DNA from: Planctomycetaceae bacterium
GTDB taxonomy: Bacteria; Planctomycetota; Planctomycetia; Planctomycetales; Planctomycetaceae
Assembly (NCBI GenBank): GCA_041398785.1
Contig: JAWKUA010000018.1
Location: 62,001-126,000 of the forward strand
DNA: 64,000 bases
Direction of reading: 5' to 3'
Below, piece after piece: positions 53,441 through 63,399 of this stretch. The notes under the pieces were generated by a model. It was not told where the DNA came from and ran no database searches. It was given only the letters and a program-made list of their open reading frames with translations. Position numbers and translations under genes: made by a program. Positions within the stretch are counted from its first letter, which is position 1; each line of letters begins with the position of its first letter.

Positions 53441-54316
53441 GTGCGCCGCGTCTGGAGCAACAACTTGTCACGTCAGAAGACCAAGTCGAAGAAAAAGAAG
53501 AAGCACATTCCGCTGTATCTGGATGAAGCGGAACGTGACGGACTTCGCAACGCGGCCAGGTTCAATGCTCAATTGATGGACTTTGTTCGAAGTCACGTGG
53601 GCGAGGGTGTCACGACAGAGGAACTTGATCGGCTGGTGCTCGAATACACGCTTGATCACGGCCACACACCAGCGTGCCTGGGGTATCACGGGTACCCCAA
53701 AACCATCTGCACAAGTATCAACGAAATCGTCTGTCACGGGATTCCCAACGACAATCCGCTGGAATGCGGTGACATCGTGAACGTCGACCTCACGACGATC
53801 GTCGACGGCTGGTTTGGTGATCAGTCGGAAACGTTCATGATCGGCGACGTGACGCCCGCGGCGATGAGGCTTGTGCAGACAACCTTCGACGCAATGTGGC
53901 ACGGCATCCGTTCGCTGCGGCCCGACTGCACAGTGACACAAATCGGGCGGGCCATTCAGTCATATGCCCAGCAGCGGGGATACTCGGTTGTGCGGGAGTA
54001 CCAGGGACACGGAATTGGCCGGGATTTTCACCAGGACCCCGGCATTCCGCATTTCCCGGCTCTGACGTCGAATCGCGACGTGCTGCGTCCGGGCACGTGT
54101 TTCACGATTGAACCCATGCTGAATATCGGCGGCTGGAAGACAAGGCTCGACAAACGCGACGGCTGGACGGTTCGAACAATGGACGGTTCGCTGTCGGCTC
54201 AGTTCGAACACACGATCCTGATGACGGAGACAGGTCCGGAAGTTCTGACACTGACGGAAAACGGACCGCAGGAAGGCCACGTCTTCGGGCTCGTTGAAAC
54301 TCGCGTTCTGGATTGA
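53441..54316 (+). CDS. map: Type I methionyl aminopeptidase
   Basis: Removes the initiator Met from nascent proteins. All five metal ligands are present: Asp116 (NVDLT), Asp127 (FGDQSE), His190 (GHGIGR), Glu224 (FTIEPM) and Glu256 (QFEHT), plus His99 in CHGIPND for substrate contact. Length is 291 residues, including a Lys-rich N-terminal extension (RQKTKSKKKKKH) that may contact the ribosome. The start is a GTG at 53441 or a TTG at 53465; no clear binding site decides between them. About 240 bases ahead of it hold no recognisable gene. Confidence 0.93.
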   Translation: MRRVWSNNLSRQKTKSKKKKKHIPLYLDEAERDGLRNAARFNAQLMDFVRSHVGEGVTTEELDRLVLEYTLDHGHTPACLGYHGYPKTICTSINEIVCHGIPNDNPLECGDIVNVDLTTIVDGWFGDQSETFMIGDVTPAAMRLVQTTFDAMWHGIRSLRPDCTVTQIGRAIQSYAQQRGYSVVREYQGHGIGRDFHQDPGIPHFPALTSNRDVLRPGTCFTIEPMLNIGGWKTRLDKRDGWTVRTMDGSLSAQFEHTILMTETGPEVLTLTENGPQEGHVFGLVETRVLD

Positions 54317-54388
54317 CCGGCCGTTCCGCGAATCCACACGCGCACGATTGGCCAGTCGCGATGCCTTCGCGGACGCGCTGGCGAACAG

Positions 54389-56182
54389 TCAGAACGGCCA
54401 GATGATCGGCAGCAGCACGATGCAGATTGCCATCAGCAACAGGTCCAGCGGAATGCCGAACCGCAAGTAGTCGGAGAACCGATATCCTCCCGGACCATAC
54501 ACCATCAGGCTGGTCTGGTATCCGATCGGTGTGGCGAATCCCGCGGAAGCTCCCATCATCACGGCCATGGCAAAGGGCATGACGCTGACTCCCAGAGACT
54601 CCGCGGACGCCAGTGCGATGGGAAACACCAGCACCGCCGCGGCGTTATTGGTGATCAGTTCGGTAAACAGGACCGTCGTAATGTAAACCGCAGCGAGAAC
54701 TCTGATCGGACTGCCGGCGGCAAGCGAAATAATGTTCGCCGCGATGGTGCCCGCGGCGCCGCTTTGATCGAGCGCCTTCCCCAGTCCCAGAGACGCGCCG
54801 ATCACCAGCAGCACGGACCAGTCGACGCTGCGACGTCCTTCACTTGCCGTACAGCAGCCGGTCGCGACCATCATTCCGGCGGCCAGCAGTGCGGCGGTCA
54901 TCATTTCCAGCACCTGAAACGATGCGGCGATGACAAGCCCCAGGGAAATCGCGATTGCTGCAGGAGCCAGGTTGTGACGAACGGGAGCCGAATCGTCGAT
55001 ACCGCTGACAAGAAAGAAGTCCGGAGAATCGCGGAGCTCGGCGACGAATGACGGTCGCGCTTCCAGCAGCAGCGTGTCTCCCGGTTGCAGCACGATGTCG
55101 CCGATTCTGCCCGGAATCCGGCGACCGCTGCGGGCGACGGCGATCACAGCCGCATCGTAGACCGATCGAAAGTGACCGTCGCGAATGCTGCTTCCCAGCA
55201 GCGGGCACCGATCCGACACCACGACTTCAATCATGGAACGAGCCGTCTGGCGGGTTGTCATCTGAAACACGGGGTCGGCGGCCGGCACCAGTCCGCGAAT
55301 CTTCCGCAGGTCCACCATCGATTCGACGCCGCCGACAAAGACCAGGCGGTCCAGAGCTCGCAGACGTTCTTCCGGGCCAACCGCCGCCAACACGTCGCCG
55401 TTGCGGTCGATTTCCACCAGAAACAGGCCGGGAAGATGACGCAACCCCGCCTGCTCAATCGTCCGGCCTGCCAGCGGACTTCCTTCCGGAACGGACATCT
55501 CTACGGAATACTCGCGCGGATCATCGGAGCGACTGATCGCGGGACTGCGATCCGGCAGCAGCCAGCGCTGAGTCAGCATAATGAACGCCAGTCCGGCAAG
55601 GCAGCAGGGAACACCGATCCACGCGGGATCGAACAGACCAAGTTCAGGAAGGTCCGTTTCGGAGGAAATAAGACCGCTGACGACAACGTTGGTGCTGGTG
55701 CCGATCAGCGTGCAAAGCCCTCCCAGGGTCGCCGCGGAACTCAGCGGCATGTACAGCTTGGACGGACTGATGCCGGTCCGCCTGCACAGATCGCTAACGA
55801 ACGGCATGAACATGGCGACGACGGGCGTGTTGTTCAGAAACGCGCTCAGGCCCGCGACGGGAAGGATCAGCTTTGCCTGTGCCGCCGGAATGCCGGATGT
55901 TCCGCCACCCAGCATGGGTTTCGTGAGTCGCGTCATGGCACCGGTCTGCACCAGTCCCGTGACCACGACAAACAGCGCACCGACAGTGATGACCGCCGGA
56001 TTGGAAAACCCCTGGACCGCTTCAGCAGTGCCGGGCAGGTGTTTCGTTCCGGTCAGTTCGCTGACGATCAGCAGGAGAACCAGTGCCGCCAGGACCAGCA
56101 GATCGGGAGGTCCCCAGTTGCGGGCCAGCGAGATCAGCAGGACAACAATTGTCGTGATGGCAAGCCACGCTTCCCAGGTCAT
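54389..56182 (-). CDS. SLC13-family permease with two TrkA-C domains
   Basis: Twelve-helix ion transporter of the DASS/ArsB-like superfamily (597 residues) for an unidentified anion. The start at 56182 has AGGAG upstream and begins MTWEAWLAITTIVVLLISLARNWGPPD. Membrane halves (about 1-200 and 395-597) enclose two TrkA-C (RCK_C) ligand-binding domains (roughly 205-375; SPLAGRTIEQAGLRHLPGLFLVEIDRNG in the first, SSIRDGHFRSVYDAAVIAVARSG in the second). The AFLNNTPVVAMFMP and TELITNNAAAVLVFPIAL stretches are the re-entrant NNT/NN motifs. The start overlaps the stop of the exchanger gene upstream (ATGA). Confidence 0.88.
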   Translation of the reverse strand: MTWEAWLAITTIVVLLISLARNWGPPDLLVLAALVLLLIVSELTGTKHLPGTAEAVQGFSNPAVITVGALFVVVTGLVQTGAMTRLTKPMLGGGTSGIPAAQAKLILPVAGLSAFLNNTPVVAMFMPFVSDLCRRTGISPSKLYMPLSSAATLGGLCTLIGTSTNVVVSGLISSETDLPELGLFDPAWIGVPCCLAGLAFIMLTQRWLLPDRSPAISRSDDPREYSVEMSVPEGSPLAGRTIEQAGLRHLPGLFLVEIDRNGDVLAAVGPEERLRALDRLVFVGGVESMVDLRKIRGLVPAADPVFQMTTRQTARSMIEVVVSDRCPLLGSSIRDGHFRSVYDAAVIAVARSGRRIPGRIGDIVLQPGDTLLLEARPSFVAELRDSPDFFLVSGIDDSAPVRHNLAPAAIAISLGLVIAASFQVLEMMTAALLAAGMMVATGCCTASEGRRSVDWSVLLVIGASLGLGKALDQSGAAGTIAANIISLAAGSPIRVLAAVYITTVLFTELITNNAAAVLVFPIALASAESLGVSVMPFAMAVMMGASAGFATPIGYQTSLMVYGPGGYRFSDYLRFGIPLDLLLMAICIVLLPIIWPF

Positions 56183-57381
56183 GAATTTCGACTCCTGGCC
56201 ATCGACTGTTTGGTGTCGGGCATGGGAATTATTTGCTGCTCCGGAGATCGATCGACCTGCGTCGCACTGTTCGGCCGACGCTGACGAAGCGTGCGGATTG
56301 CGCCCACAAGCAAAGTGATGACCGTCAGCGGAACCGCGAACCCGGTCATCATCAACTGAAACGTCGGCAATGCCTGGCTGCCGGTCGCCATCAACACCAG
56401 CGCCGTCGTGTAGGCGACGCCGCAGGCGAGGAACAGCAGTCCTTCCCATCGCGCGATCAGATGCCCGGTAAAGAACACGGGCAGACAGGCGGCGGCTACG
56501 GCAACCATCACCGGAAGATCAAACTGAATCGCCTGCGGTGCGACAGCAACACCATCCGGGGAAATCAGCGCCGCAAGCCCCAGAACGCCCAGCAGGTTGA
56601 ACAGATTACTGCCCACGACGTTACCGACGGCGATGTCGCGTTCTCCGCGGGCAGCCGCCACGATTGACGTAGCCAGCTCGGGCAGTGACGTACCGGCGGC
56701 GACAATCGTCAGGCCGATGATCAATTCACTGACGCCCGCCCTGCGTGCCAGAACTGTGGCGGCATCAACCAGTCGATCGGCACCGATCACCAGCAGCGCC
56801 AGGCCGGCGGCAATCAGGGCCAGTTGCCACAGAAAATGGCCGGCTGTCGATCGACGAACCTCCGGGGATCCGGATCCTGCGTCGGCCGCGCCGTCAGTCT
56901 CGAAGGCGTGGTCGTACTCCAGTCGAATCGCGGGCAATTCTCTGCGCGCGGAAACGACACACCATGCCGTGTACGACAGCAGACCCGCGAACAGCAGCCC
57001 GCCTTCCAGACGGCTGATTGACTGATCAAGTCCAAAAAGCAGAACCAGCACCGAGACGCCGATCATCAGCGGTACGTCGAAACGAACCAGTTTCTGATCG
57101 ACAACCAGCGGGACGACGATCGCGGAAATCCCGAGAATGAACAGCACGTTGAAAATGTTGCTGCCGACGACGTTGCCCAGTGAAATGTCGGCTCGCCCTG
57201 ACAGCGATGCTTTAACGGAAACCGCCATCTCCGGCGCGCTGGTGCCGAAGGCGACTACGGTCAGACCGATGATCAGTGACGAAATGCCGAACGACGCCGC
57301 AAGTCGCGACGCACCGCGAACCAGCAGCTCCGCGCCGGCAACCAGCGCGATCAGCCCGACGACCAGCCAGATGAATTCCAT
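56179..57381 (-). CDS. Sodium/calcium exchanger family protein (CaCA)
   Basis: Ten-helix Ca2+/cation antiporter with both alpha repeats: GLTVVAFGTSAPEMAVS followed by GNVVGSNIFNVLFILG, and GLTIVAAGTSLPELATS followed by GNVVGSNLFNLLGVLG. These are the ion-binding signatures of YrbG/YfkE-type exchangers. The 400 residues include a cytoplasmic loop in the middle (about 145-170) and a polar tail. Its stop overlaps the SLC13 start, so both transporters should be co-translated. Whether they work together is unknown. Confidence 0.93.
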   Translation of the reverse strand: MEFIWLVVGLIALVAGAELLVRGASRLAASFGISSLIIGLTVVAFGTSAPEMAVSVKASLSGRADISLGNVVGSNIFNVLFILGISAIVVPLVVDQKLVRFDVPLMIGVSVLVLLFGLDQSISRLEGGLLFAGLLSYTAWCVVSARRELPAIRLEYDHAFETDGAADAGSGSPEVRRSTAGHFLWQLALIAAGLALLVIGADRLVDAATVLARRAGVSELIIGLTIVAAGTSLPELATSIVAAARGERDIAVGNVVGSNLFNLLGVLGLAALISPDGVAVAPQAIQFDLPVMVAVAAACLPVFFTGHLIARWEGLLFLACGVAYTTALVLMATGSQALPTFQLMMTGFAVPLTVITLLVGAIRTLRQRRPNSATQVDRSPEQQIIPMPDTKQSMARSRNS

Positions 57382-57487
57382 TGCGCTGTTTCCCTCCGGT
57401 TTCCACAGATGCCACGTGCCGGAACTGACCCGTCGTCAATTCCAATTGCGCTGGAACACACCAGCGACGCCATCGTCGACTGTCGCG

Positions 57488-58060
57488 CTACAGCGCCTGC
57501 GAATTCAGGTTGGGCGCAGAGGCCGTGCTGGAATTCGCGCTATACGCCGTTGGTGGTACGGCGGGCGGCTCGGTGAATTCGCCGACAGGGGCTTCGATTG
57601 CGACCCGTTTTTCGGGAGCCACTCCGAACTTCCAGTTCAGCCAGCTCCACCAGGACAGGCTCTTTTCCCAGCGACGAATCGCCGTCCGCAGTCGGACAAC
57701 TGACGGGTGTTCCTTCTCCGCGATCTCGCCGAGAGCCCCGCAGCCTCCGTCGGTCAGTCCGGCCAGCAGCAGCGATGTCGCGAAGTTCACGCGGTAGACG
57801 ACGGGAAGTTCCGGTCGCATCCAGGTGGAACCCGCGTGCAGAATGAAGGACCGATACGTGCGGACGGCGTCGTCGTACTGTTCCAGTCGCATCAGGCAGA
57901 CTCCGCGGGCATTTCGGACCTTGTCCGTGGGCATGCTGGCGGACAACAGCAGGGACAGCGCATCGCGGAGTTTGCCGGTATCCGCCAGCCTCGCAGCCTT
58001 GTCTACAAGAGCACTAACACGGTCATCGCCGTGGGAGAAATCACTGTGATGGTTTTTCAT
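57488..58060 (-). CDS. TPR-like hypothetical protein
   Basis: 190 residues from the ATG at 58060, which has GGAG eight bases upstream; an ATG four codons earlier is less well placed. Two or three TPR-like helical pairs are visible (KLRDALSLLLSASMP, VRNARGVCLMRLEQYDDAVRTYRSFIL, VYRVNFATSLLLAG). A Trp-rich segment (RRWEKSLSWWSWLNWKFG) and a Pro/Ala/Ser-rich tail follow. There is no signal peptide. Probably a protein-interaction module; function unknown. Confidence 0.65.
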   Translation of the reverse strand: MKNHHSDFSHGDDRVSALVDKAARLADTGKLRDALSLLLSASMPTDKVRNARGVCLMRLEQYDDAVRTYRSFILHAGSTWMRPELPVVYRVNFATSLLLAGLTDGGCGALGEIAEKEHPSVVRLRTAIRRWEKSLSWWSWLNWKFGVAPEKRVAIEAPVGEFTEPPAVPPTAYSANSSTASAPNLNSQAL

Positions 58061-58307
58061 GGGAGACTCCATTTGAAAAAGTCACCGATTGGAATTGTCG
58101 CGGTGACCGGAACGCGTGAGACGTAAGGCGATGGGCTGATGGTGCGGATCGGAACTGCCAATGTTCCGGCAGTCACCTGCGGATGACTCGTCCTGCGACC
58201 TGGATGCCTTCAGACGGCAACGTCGCGCTAAGAGGCCATCAAAGCCCTCGTACGAAAGATGAAAAACAGGAACTGCACGGCGACGCTGCTGGTCGCCGGT
58301 TCCGCTT

Positions 58308-59213
58308 TCATAGTCTCAGCATCATGCGCAGAGTCAGCAGCGTCGGACTGCCGGCGATCGGAAGCGCGTGCGGTCCATACGCCTGAAGATTGGGACGTCG
58401 GAGCGCTTTGCCGCTGCGAACCGGTGCAATGCCGGCCGTCACCAGCGTACACCAGCCTGACGGGCTGAGCGTGCGGATTCGCGGCGCCTGATGAGCCGGC
58501 AGCGTGACCCGATTCGCTTGCTCAACAGCCGAAACGGGTATCGCTGGCGAATTCGCCGTGCTGTCGTCCGTGATTCCCCTGGCCGCCCGGGTAACCGGAT
58601 CGCTGCTTGAAAGGGCTTTCGCGTCAGTCGCCTGGAAGAAGGCTGTCCCGCAGAGCCCGATAAAGATTCCGGCACCAAGAATGAAAAGTGCCGCGGTGAA
58701 TCGGCGACGGGCGAACGATCGCGGTCGGCTGCAGCAGGCAGCAACATTCCGCAACGGTGGGGTTCTTGACGGCAGGCCAATGCAAGTGGTCAATTGAGCG
58801 TACCAGCGGACCGCCTGAGAAATCGCTGAACGAGCCAAAGAACGGACGACGACCGCTCGGCGACATCTGAACGAGTCCTGTTCAATTTTCGGCGTCACCG
58901 AAGCAGCGGCAAGGATCGCACATTCGGATTCCCGGCGCCGGGAAACCTGCCCCTCCGTTGCGACCTGCCTTTGACCTTTTCCTTGGCATCTTTTTCCTTG
59001 GTATCTTTGGCTCCGCAGTTCTTTGTACAGTGATTCAGAGCCGGTCTGGCTCCACCAGGGTCCGATTGGATCGGTCGTAGGTCGCGCTGGCCGAGAGAAT
59101 CTCCCCTTCCGTGTAAGGGTTTCCGCCCACTCCCAAATTTCAAGGTAGTTTTTGGTTCCAGGCCATCGATTTCGTCCCGCGCGGTCGATGACGAGAGGAC
59201 ACGGCGAATCCAT
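58308..59213 (-). CDS. Doubtful open frame with one membrane segment
   Basis: The frame contains one convincing membrane helix (RRRFTAALFILGAGIFIGLCGTAFF, around 58640-58715). The first half (58800-59213) is Arg/Gln/Lys-rich and does not look like a protein; it includes a short direct repeat (CCTTGGCATCTTTTT / CCTTGGTATCTTT near 58980-59008). A shorter gene of about 150 residues starting at a TTG near 58790 is possible. Otherwise the stretch 58061-59242 holds nothing recognisable. Confidence 0.2.
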   Translation of the reverse strand: MDSPCPLVIDRAGRNRWPGTKNYLEIWEWAETLTRKGRFSRPARPTTDPIGPWWSQTGSESLYKELRSQRYQGKRCQGKGQRQVATEGQVSRRRESECAILAAASVTPKIEQDSFRCRRAVVVRSLARSAISQAVRWYAQLTTCIGLPSRTPPLRNVAACCSRPRSFARRRFTAALFILGAGIFIGLCGTAFFQATDAKALSSSDPVTRAARGITDDSTANSPAIPVSAVEQANRVTLPAHQAPRIRTLSPSGWCTLVTAGIAPVRSGKALRRPNLQAYGPHALPIAGSPTLLTLRMMLRL

Positions 59214-59242
59214 TTCGAATTCCGTCTTCCGCAGTCATTGTC

Positions 59243-60064
59243 ATGATCGAGACTGTTCAGGAAATCCCAGCAGAATCTGAAGACCGTTCGCTGTCCGCGA
59301 CGCTCGCGTCGGCATCGGCCGAGTCTCTGAATCGGAGCCGTTGGCGGGCGGAGGGCGTTCGGAGCCGCGAGATGCGGCAGATCGAAGACATCCTGCAAAG
59401 CACGTCGCGAAACGTTCTGGACGTCCATCAGCAGCGACTGGCCAAATCCAACAAGCGCAGCGAAGCGCTGCGGGCAACCGTGCGAGCGCTGGTGACGACG
59501 CTGGAAGGAAAGGACCTGTATACGTGGGGCCACAGCAACCGTGTCGCTGAACTTTCCCGATTGACGGCGATGCGGCTGGGGCTGGACGTCGACTGCTGCG
59601 AACGGATCTACACCGCCGGGCTTCTGCACGACGTCGGCAAGCTCGGAATTCCGGATACGGTCCTGAACAAGGCCGCTCAGCTAAGCAGTGCCGAATACAA
59701 CCTGATCCGGCTGCACCCGGTGATCGGATTCGAAATCGTCCAGCGCGTCAGCAGCCTTGCCGACGTGGCTCCCGCCGTCCTGTATCACCATGAAGCGTTC
59801 GACGGCGCGGGTTATCCGGACGGTCTGGTCGGTGATGAGATTCCGCTGGACGCCAGAATTCTGGGCGTTGCCGACGCCTTCGATGCGATGACCAGCGCTC
59901 GTTCCTACCGCAACAAAATGTCCCCGCGCCGCGCGGAAGCGATTCTGCTTGACGGATGCGGCCGTCAGTGGGACGCGGAATGCGTCAGAGCCTTCCTGTC
60001 GGCGACCGACGGGGCACGGCTGACAATTCAACAACCGTCTATGACCAGCGTACGTCTGCGTTGA
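59243..60064 (+). CDS. HD-GYP domain protein, likely cyclic-di-GMP phosphodiesterase
   Basis: 273 residues. An N-terminal helical region (1-80) with possible coiled coil leads to an HD-GYP domain. The signatures are HSNRVAELS, LLHDVGKLGIPD with HD at 129-130, HP at 158-159, HHEAFDGAGYPDGL with the GYP at 190-192, and RILGVADAFDAMTSARSYR. These are the metal ligands and GYP motif of c-di-GMP phosphodiesterases, so activity is plausible. There is no receiver domain or membrane segment; the input is unknown. Confidence 0.9.
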   Translation: MIETVQEIPAESEDRSLSATLASASAESLNRSRWRAEGVRSREMRQIEDILQSTSRNVLDVHQQRLAKSNKRSEALRATVRALVTTLEGKDLYTWGHSNRVAELSRLTAMRLGLDVDCCERIYTAGLLHDVGKLGIPDTVLNKAAQLSSAEYNLIRLHPVIGFEIVQRVSSLADVAPAVLYHHEAFDGAGYPDGLVGDEIPLDARILGVADAFDAMTSARSYRNKMSPRRAEAILLDGCGRQWDAECVRAFLSATDGARLTIQQPSMTSVRLR

Positions 60065-60224
60065 TCTGAATTGCCGCAATTGGCAGCGCCCAAAATTCGC
60101 TAAGGCGTGCGGCAGATGAGAATCTACCCGCCAGCCGCAGGGCGCTATCCCGGGTTCTCAGCGAACACAACCGCGGCGAGCGCCGTGCGGCTTGCGGGCA
60201 GGTAACAGCTCATCGGCCGCTCGC

Positions 60225-61676
60225 CTAAAGACCGGCCTGTTCGGGCCAGTACCGCTGTTCGAGATCCTTGAGTCTTTCGTATGCGGGATGCACTGAGCCG
60301 TCGGGACGCTGCAGCAGCGAACTGGTGGCATGATCCTGCGACGCTGCGTCCCAGTCGAAACAGTAGACTCCAGTGACTCGCTCTTTCGACAGGCACATCA
60401 GCAGGACGTTTTCCAGCCACTGAGCCTGCTGCACTTCGAACTGCGGTTCGCTGACCGAAGAACCGTCTGAATCAACAAGTTCGGGCAGAGCAACCATCAC
60501 GTTCAGCGGGACCTGCAACATCGACCAGTGGTCCAGTAGCTGCGAGAACGACAGCAGATCTCGTGGCAGACTGGCCAGATCGTCCTGTCCGCAGCGAATT
60601 TCCAGGCTGACTTCGTCGATGGACACACCGCTTCGCCGCAGCGTGTCAACGAACTGAATCGGGGGCAGTCGATTCTGTGTCGTGCTGATGTACTCACCCC
60701 ACGGCTGCACGACGCGCAGGCTGATTTGTATCTGCTCGTCGACCTGTCGTGCGGCACCGATCGCCTGCAGGGCCAGATTCAGACGCTGTTCCTCGGTCAG
60801 TCCGCAGGCGCCGCCGCGGTTTGCACCGCAGATGACTTCCCAGTGCCGAATGCGGCCGACATAGTGGCCAACAACCGTTTCAACGAAATCGGCTGTGAAG
60901 CTCTGCATGTTGACGGGGTCGCCGTGCCAGCATTGCATCCAGTTGGGAAACCGGTTGCGAGACAGATCCACCAGCGGTCCCCCCATCAGGAACAGGCGGT
61001 TCGTGGTGGCCCAGTCAACCAGCGCGTCCGTCTGAGTCCACTGATAGTCGCCGTCGGACGGTTCCATTCGGCTCCAGTCAGTATTGACCAGGACGGCGTT
61101 GAATGCGTCCATGTACAGCTCCGGCCTTGCCGGAATCTCCGACAGCCGGCAACCCAAAAACACCGGAAACTGAGTCGATCGCTGCCGTCGAAACGCCAGC
61201 CGCTGCCGGGTGTAAAGTTCACAAAGCTGATCGGTGGCGTGGTGGGCCAGGCGGAGTGCTCGAATCGCGGAATCCAGCGATCCGGGAGCCACAACGGCGT
61301 TGCGAAACGTGCGATGGGCCATGTCGCGAGTTGTGTCCACTTCCGGAGAAGATCGCAGCCCGGCTCCCGTCCACAGTCCATAGTGATTTCGCAGGCGAGA
61401 AAGCTCGCCGCGGGCCAGTTCGACTTCCAGTTGGTACGGAACCGGCGTTTCCCGCAGGCAGGTGGTCTGCGCCACGAACTGTTCGGTTGGGCTGACCTGA
61501 CACAGAATTCTCAGGCGGCTGCTTTCCATCTGAGCACGATCGCAGGTGAGCAATCCGCCTTTGAGCGTCGTTGACGACGGGATCACTCGCCCGTCAAACG
61601 TGACGAAGTCGGCGCGTGCGATACCTGTTTCTGAAAGCAGTCCCGGATGTTCGGTGTGAAACTGAATCGTTCCCAT
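60225..61676 (-). CDS. GH10-like protein with altered catalytic acid/base
   Basis: 483 residues. An N-terminal beta-rich domain (1-165) is followed by a TIM barrel resembling glycoside hydrolase family 10 (VLVNTDWSRMEPSDGDYQWTQTD, FLMGGPLVDLSRNRFPNWM, VGHYVGRIRHWEVICGAN, VSLEIRCG, GVYCFDWDA). In active GH10 xylanases the fourth strand reads W-D-V-V-N-E, with Glu as acid/base. Here it reads WEVICG (279-284), so the Asn and Glu are Cys and Gly. The nucleophile Glu seems kept (E359). It is probably not a working xylanase; a binding or changed role is possible. No signal peptide is seen. Confidence 0.7.
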   Translation of the reverse strand: MGTIQFHTEHPGLLSETGIARADFVTFDGRVIPSSTTLKGGLLTCDRAQMESSRLRILCQVSPTEQFVAQTTCLRETPVPYQLEVELARGELSRLRNHYGLWTGAGLRSSPEVDTTRDMAHRTFRNAVVAPGSLDSAIRALRLAHHATDQLCELYTRQRLAFRRQRSTQFPVFLGCRLSEIPARPELYMDAFNAVLVNTDWSRMEPSDGDYQWTQTDALVDWATTNRLFLMGGPLVDLSRNRFPNWMQCWHGDPVNMQSFTADFVETVVGHYVGRIRHWEVICGANRGGACGLTEEQRLNLALQAIGAARQVDEQIQISLRVVQPWGEYISTTQNRLPPIQFVDTLRRSGVSIDEVSLEIRCGQDDLASLPRDLLSFSQLLDHWSMLQVPLNVMVALPELVDSDGSSVSEPQFEVQQAQWLENVLLMCLSKERVTGVYCFDWDAASQDHATSSLLQRPDGSVHPAYERLKDLEQRYWPEQAGL

Positions 61677-61954
61677 TCGGTCGCCTGAAACGAGATCTGT
61701 GCGGTCGAAGGCCGTGACGACCGCTGCTCAATTGTGGTGTTCCGGATGTCGCTCGACTGGCAACGCGGATTATGGGCAGGTGGCAGTGTATCGCCGCCGG
61801 GGATCGTTGTTCAACGAATGCCACCGGGTTATGCTGCCCGCCCGCGATACCGGCCTGCGATCCGTCAGCGCTTTCGGCCTGGTGACGAACTCCGAATGAC
61901 AGGAATTTCAAATTTCCCCGCCTGACTTGTCCCGCTGCCTGCCTGAGTTGCCAG

Positions 61955-62833
61955 ATGAACACGCCTGTCCTGAGTACTCAGATTCCGGGTATTGCCGTTC
62001 GCCACGGAAAAGTTCGCGATGTCTATGACTTTGGCGACCGGCTGCTGTTTGTCGCGACGGATCGCATCAGCGCATTCGACTGGATTCTGCCGACCGGAAT
62101 TCCTCGCAAGGGCGAAGTGCTGACGCGGCTCAGCCGGTTCTGGTTTGACCGACTTGATGTTGAGCATCATTTTCTGTCAGACAGCCTGTCTGACGTTCCG
62201 TTGCCTGAATCGGCCGATCTCAACCAGCTCCGAAATCGCAGCATGGTTGTGAAGAAGACCGACGTTGTGCCCGTGGAATGCGTGGTTCGCGGCTACCTGT
62301 CCGGTTCCGGCTGGAAGGAATACCGAACCACCGGAACGGTCTGCGGAATTCGACTTCCGGACGGGCTGCAGGAAGGCAGCCGACTTGAAGAACCGGTCTT
62401 CACACCGGCAACGAAGGCGGAATCCGGTCACGATCAGAACATTTCGTTCACGGAAATGGCCAGCGCCGTCGGTCAGCAGACTGCCGAAAGGCTGCGCGAA
62501 CTCAGCCTTCACGTTTACGCAGAAGCCGCCGTATTCGCCGCAGAACGCGGGATTATTCTGGCGGACACGAAGTTCGAGTTCGGACGCCTCGACGGCCGGT
62601 TGATCCTCATCGACGAAGTCCTGACTCCCGACAGTTCTCGCTTTTGGCCCGAATCTTCGTGGAAGCCGGGTTCTGCGCAACCTTCCTTCGATAAGCAGTT
62701 CGTGCGCGACTGGCTGGAAAAATCCGGGTGGGACAAGAATAGTCCTCCCCCCGAATTGCCCTCTGATGTCGTACAAAAGACATCGGAAAAGTATATTGAA
62801 GCGTTCGAACGGCTCACGGAACGCCGGTTTTGA
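61955..62833 (+). CDS. purC: Phosphoribosylaminoimidazole-succinocarboxamide synthase
   Basis: SAICAR synthase of purine synthesis; joins CAIR and aspartate using ATP. The blocks are GKVRDVYDFGDRLLFVATDRISAFDWILP, VVPVECVVRGYLSGSGWKEY, PVFTPATKAESGHDQNIS, GIILADTKFEFG and LIDEVLTPDSSRFWP. At 292 residues it is of the longer, eukaryote-like/PurC type 2 length. No other purine gene is adjacent. Confidence 0.96.
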   Translation: MNTPVLSTQIPGIAVRHGKVRDVYDFGDRLLFVATDRISAFDWILPTGIPRKGEVLTRLSRFWFDRLDVEHHFLSDSLSDVPLPESADLNQLRNRSMVVKKTDVVPVECVVRGYLSGSGWKEYRTTGTVCGIRLPDGLQEGSRLEEPVFTPATKAESGHDQNISFTEMASAVGQQTAERLRELSLHVYAEAAVFAAERGIILADTKFEFGRLDGRLILIDEVLTPDSSRFWPESSWKPGSAQPSFDKQFVRDWLEKSGWDKNSPPPELPSDVVQKTSEKYIEAFERLTERRF

Positions 62834-63399
62834 TTGTCAAATGTTGATCCTGGCAGCCTGTGGAAAAAAGTGTCTGAAACTCTCCGGCGGCTGAACTTCG
62901 ACCTGTTTCCCCGCCGCCCGCAGAGTTCAAAACACCTGTTTCCACGCACCTTTTCCACGGGCTGCGGGGACACGTCAGCGCCGTCGGTCCGGGTGTGTTG
63001 CTGTTGTATCACTGGGACGGCGCTGCTGGCACGTTTCCCGTGGTGCCGAAAGCGCAGTCCCTGTGGTCAAACAAGCCGGCGGCAGTCAATTTGACCGGGA
63101 CGCGGGACGGCGGCAGAAAGTTGGCGGAATGCCATTGCCTGAGAAATCCGTCGGTGTCACATTGAATCGCTGGCCGGGAGACGTCCCGGAATTGTTACGA
63201 TAGCTGCGGTTGTTGATGCCCCGTTTCGACGCAACCTGGTGCCGGGAGTTAAATTGTCTCATGCAGTTCCGCTTTCAGCGTCAGCGGCGGCTTGTGTCGG
63301 TCAAAGCAGCGACTGCAGGTGACCGCGCCAGCATCCGGTCTCCCAGTGCCGGACGGTGTTTCCACCCGTTCCCCGTGGATCTATTGGTGAGTCCCCAAC
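62834..63399. other. Intergenic gap, no gene recognised
   Basis: About 570 bases between purC and the kinase gene. One frame follows the purC stop directly (62834-63094), but it is Arg/Cys-rich and has no homologue known to me. GGTGAG at about 63386-63391 may serve as the ribosome binding site of the kinase. Confidence 0.4.

Noticed and set aside
58895..59629. Minus-strand frame with a KEKDAKEK tail
   Set aside because: It overlaps the HD-GYP gene on the other strand and shows no domain; the Lys/Glu tail comes from a short direct repeat.
62834..63094. Possible small gene right after purC
   Set aside because: Arg/Cys-rich product, no binding site distinct from the purC end and no known family.
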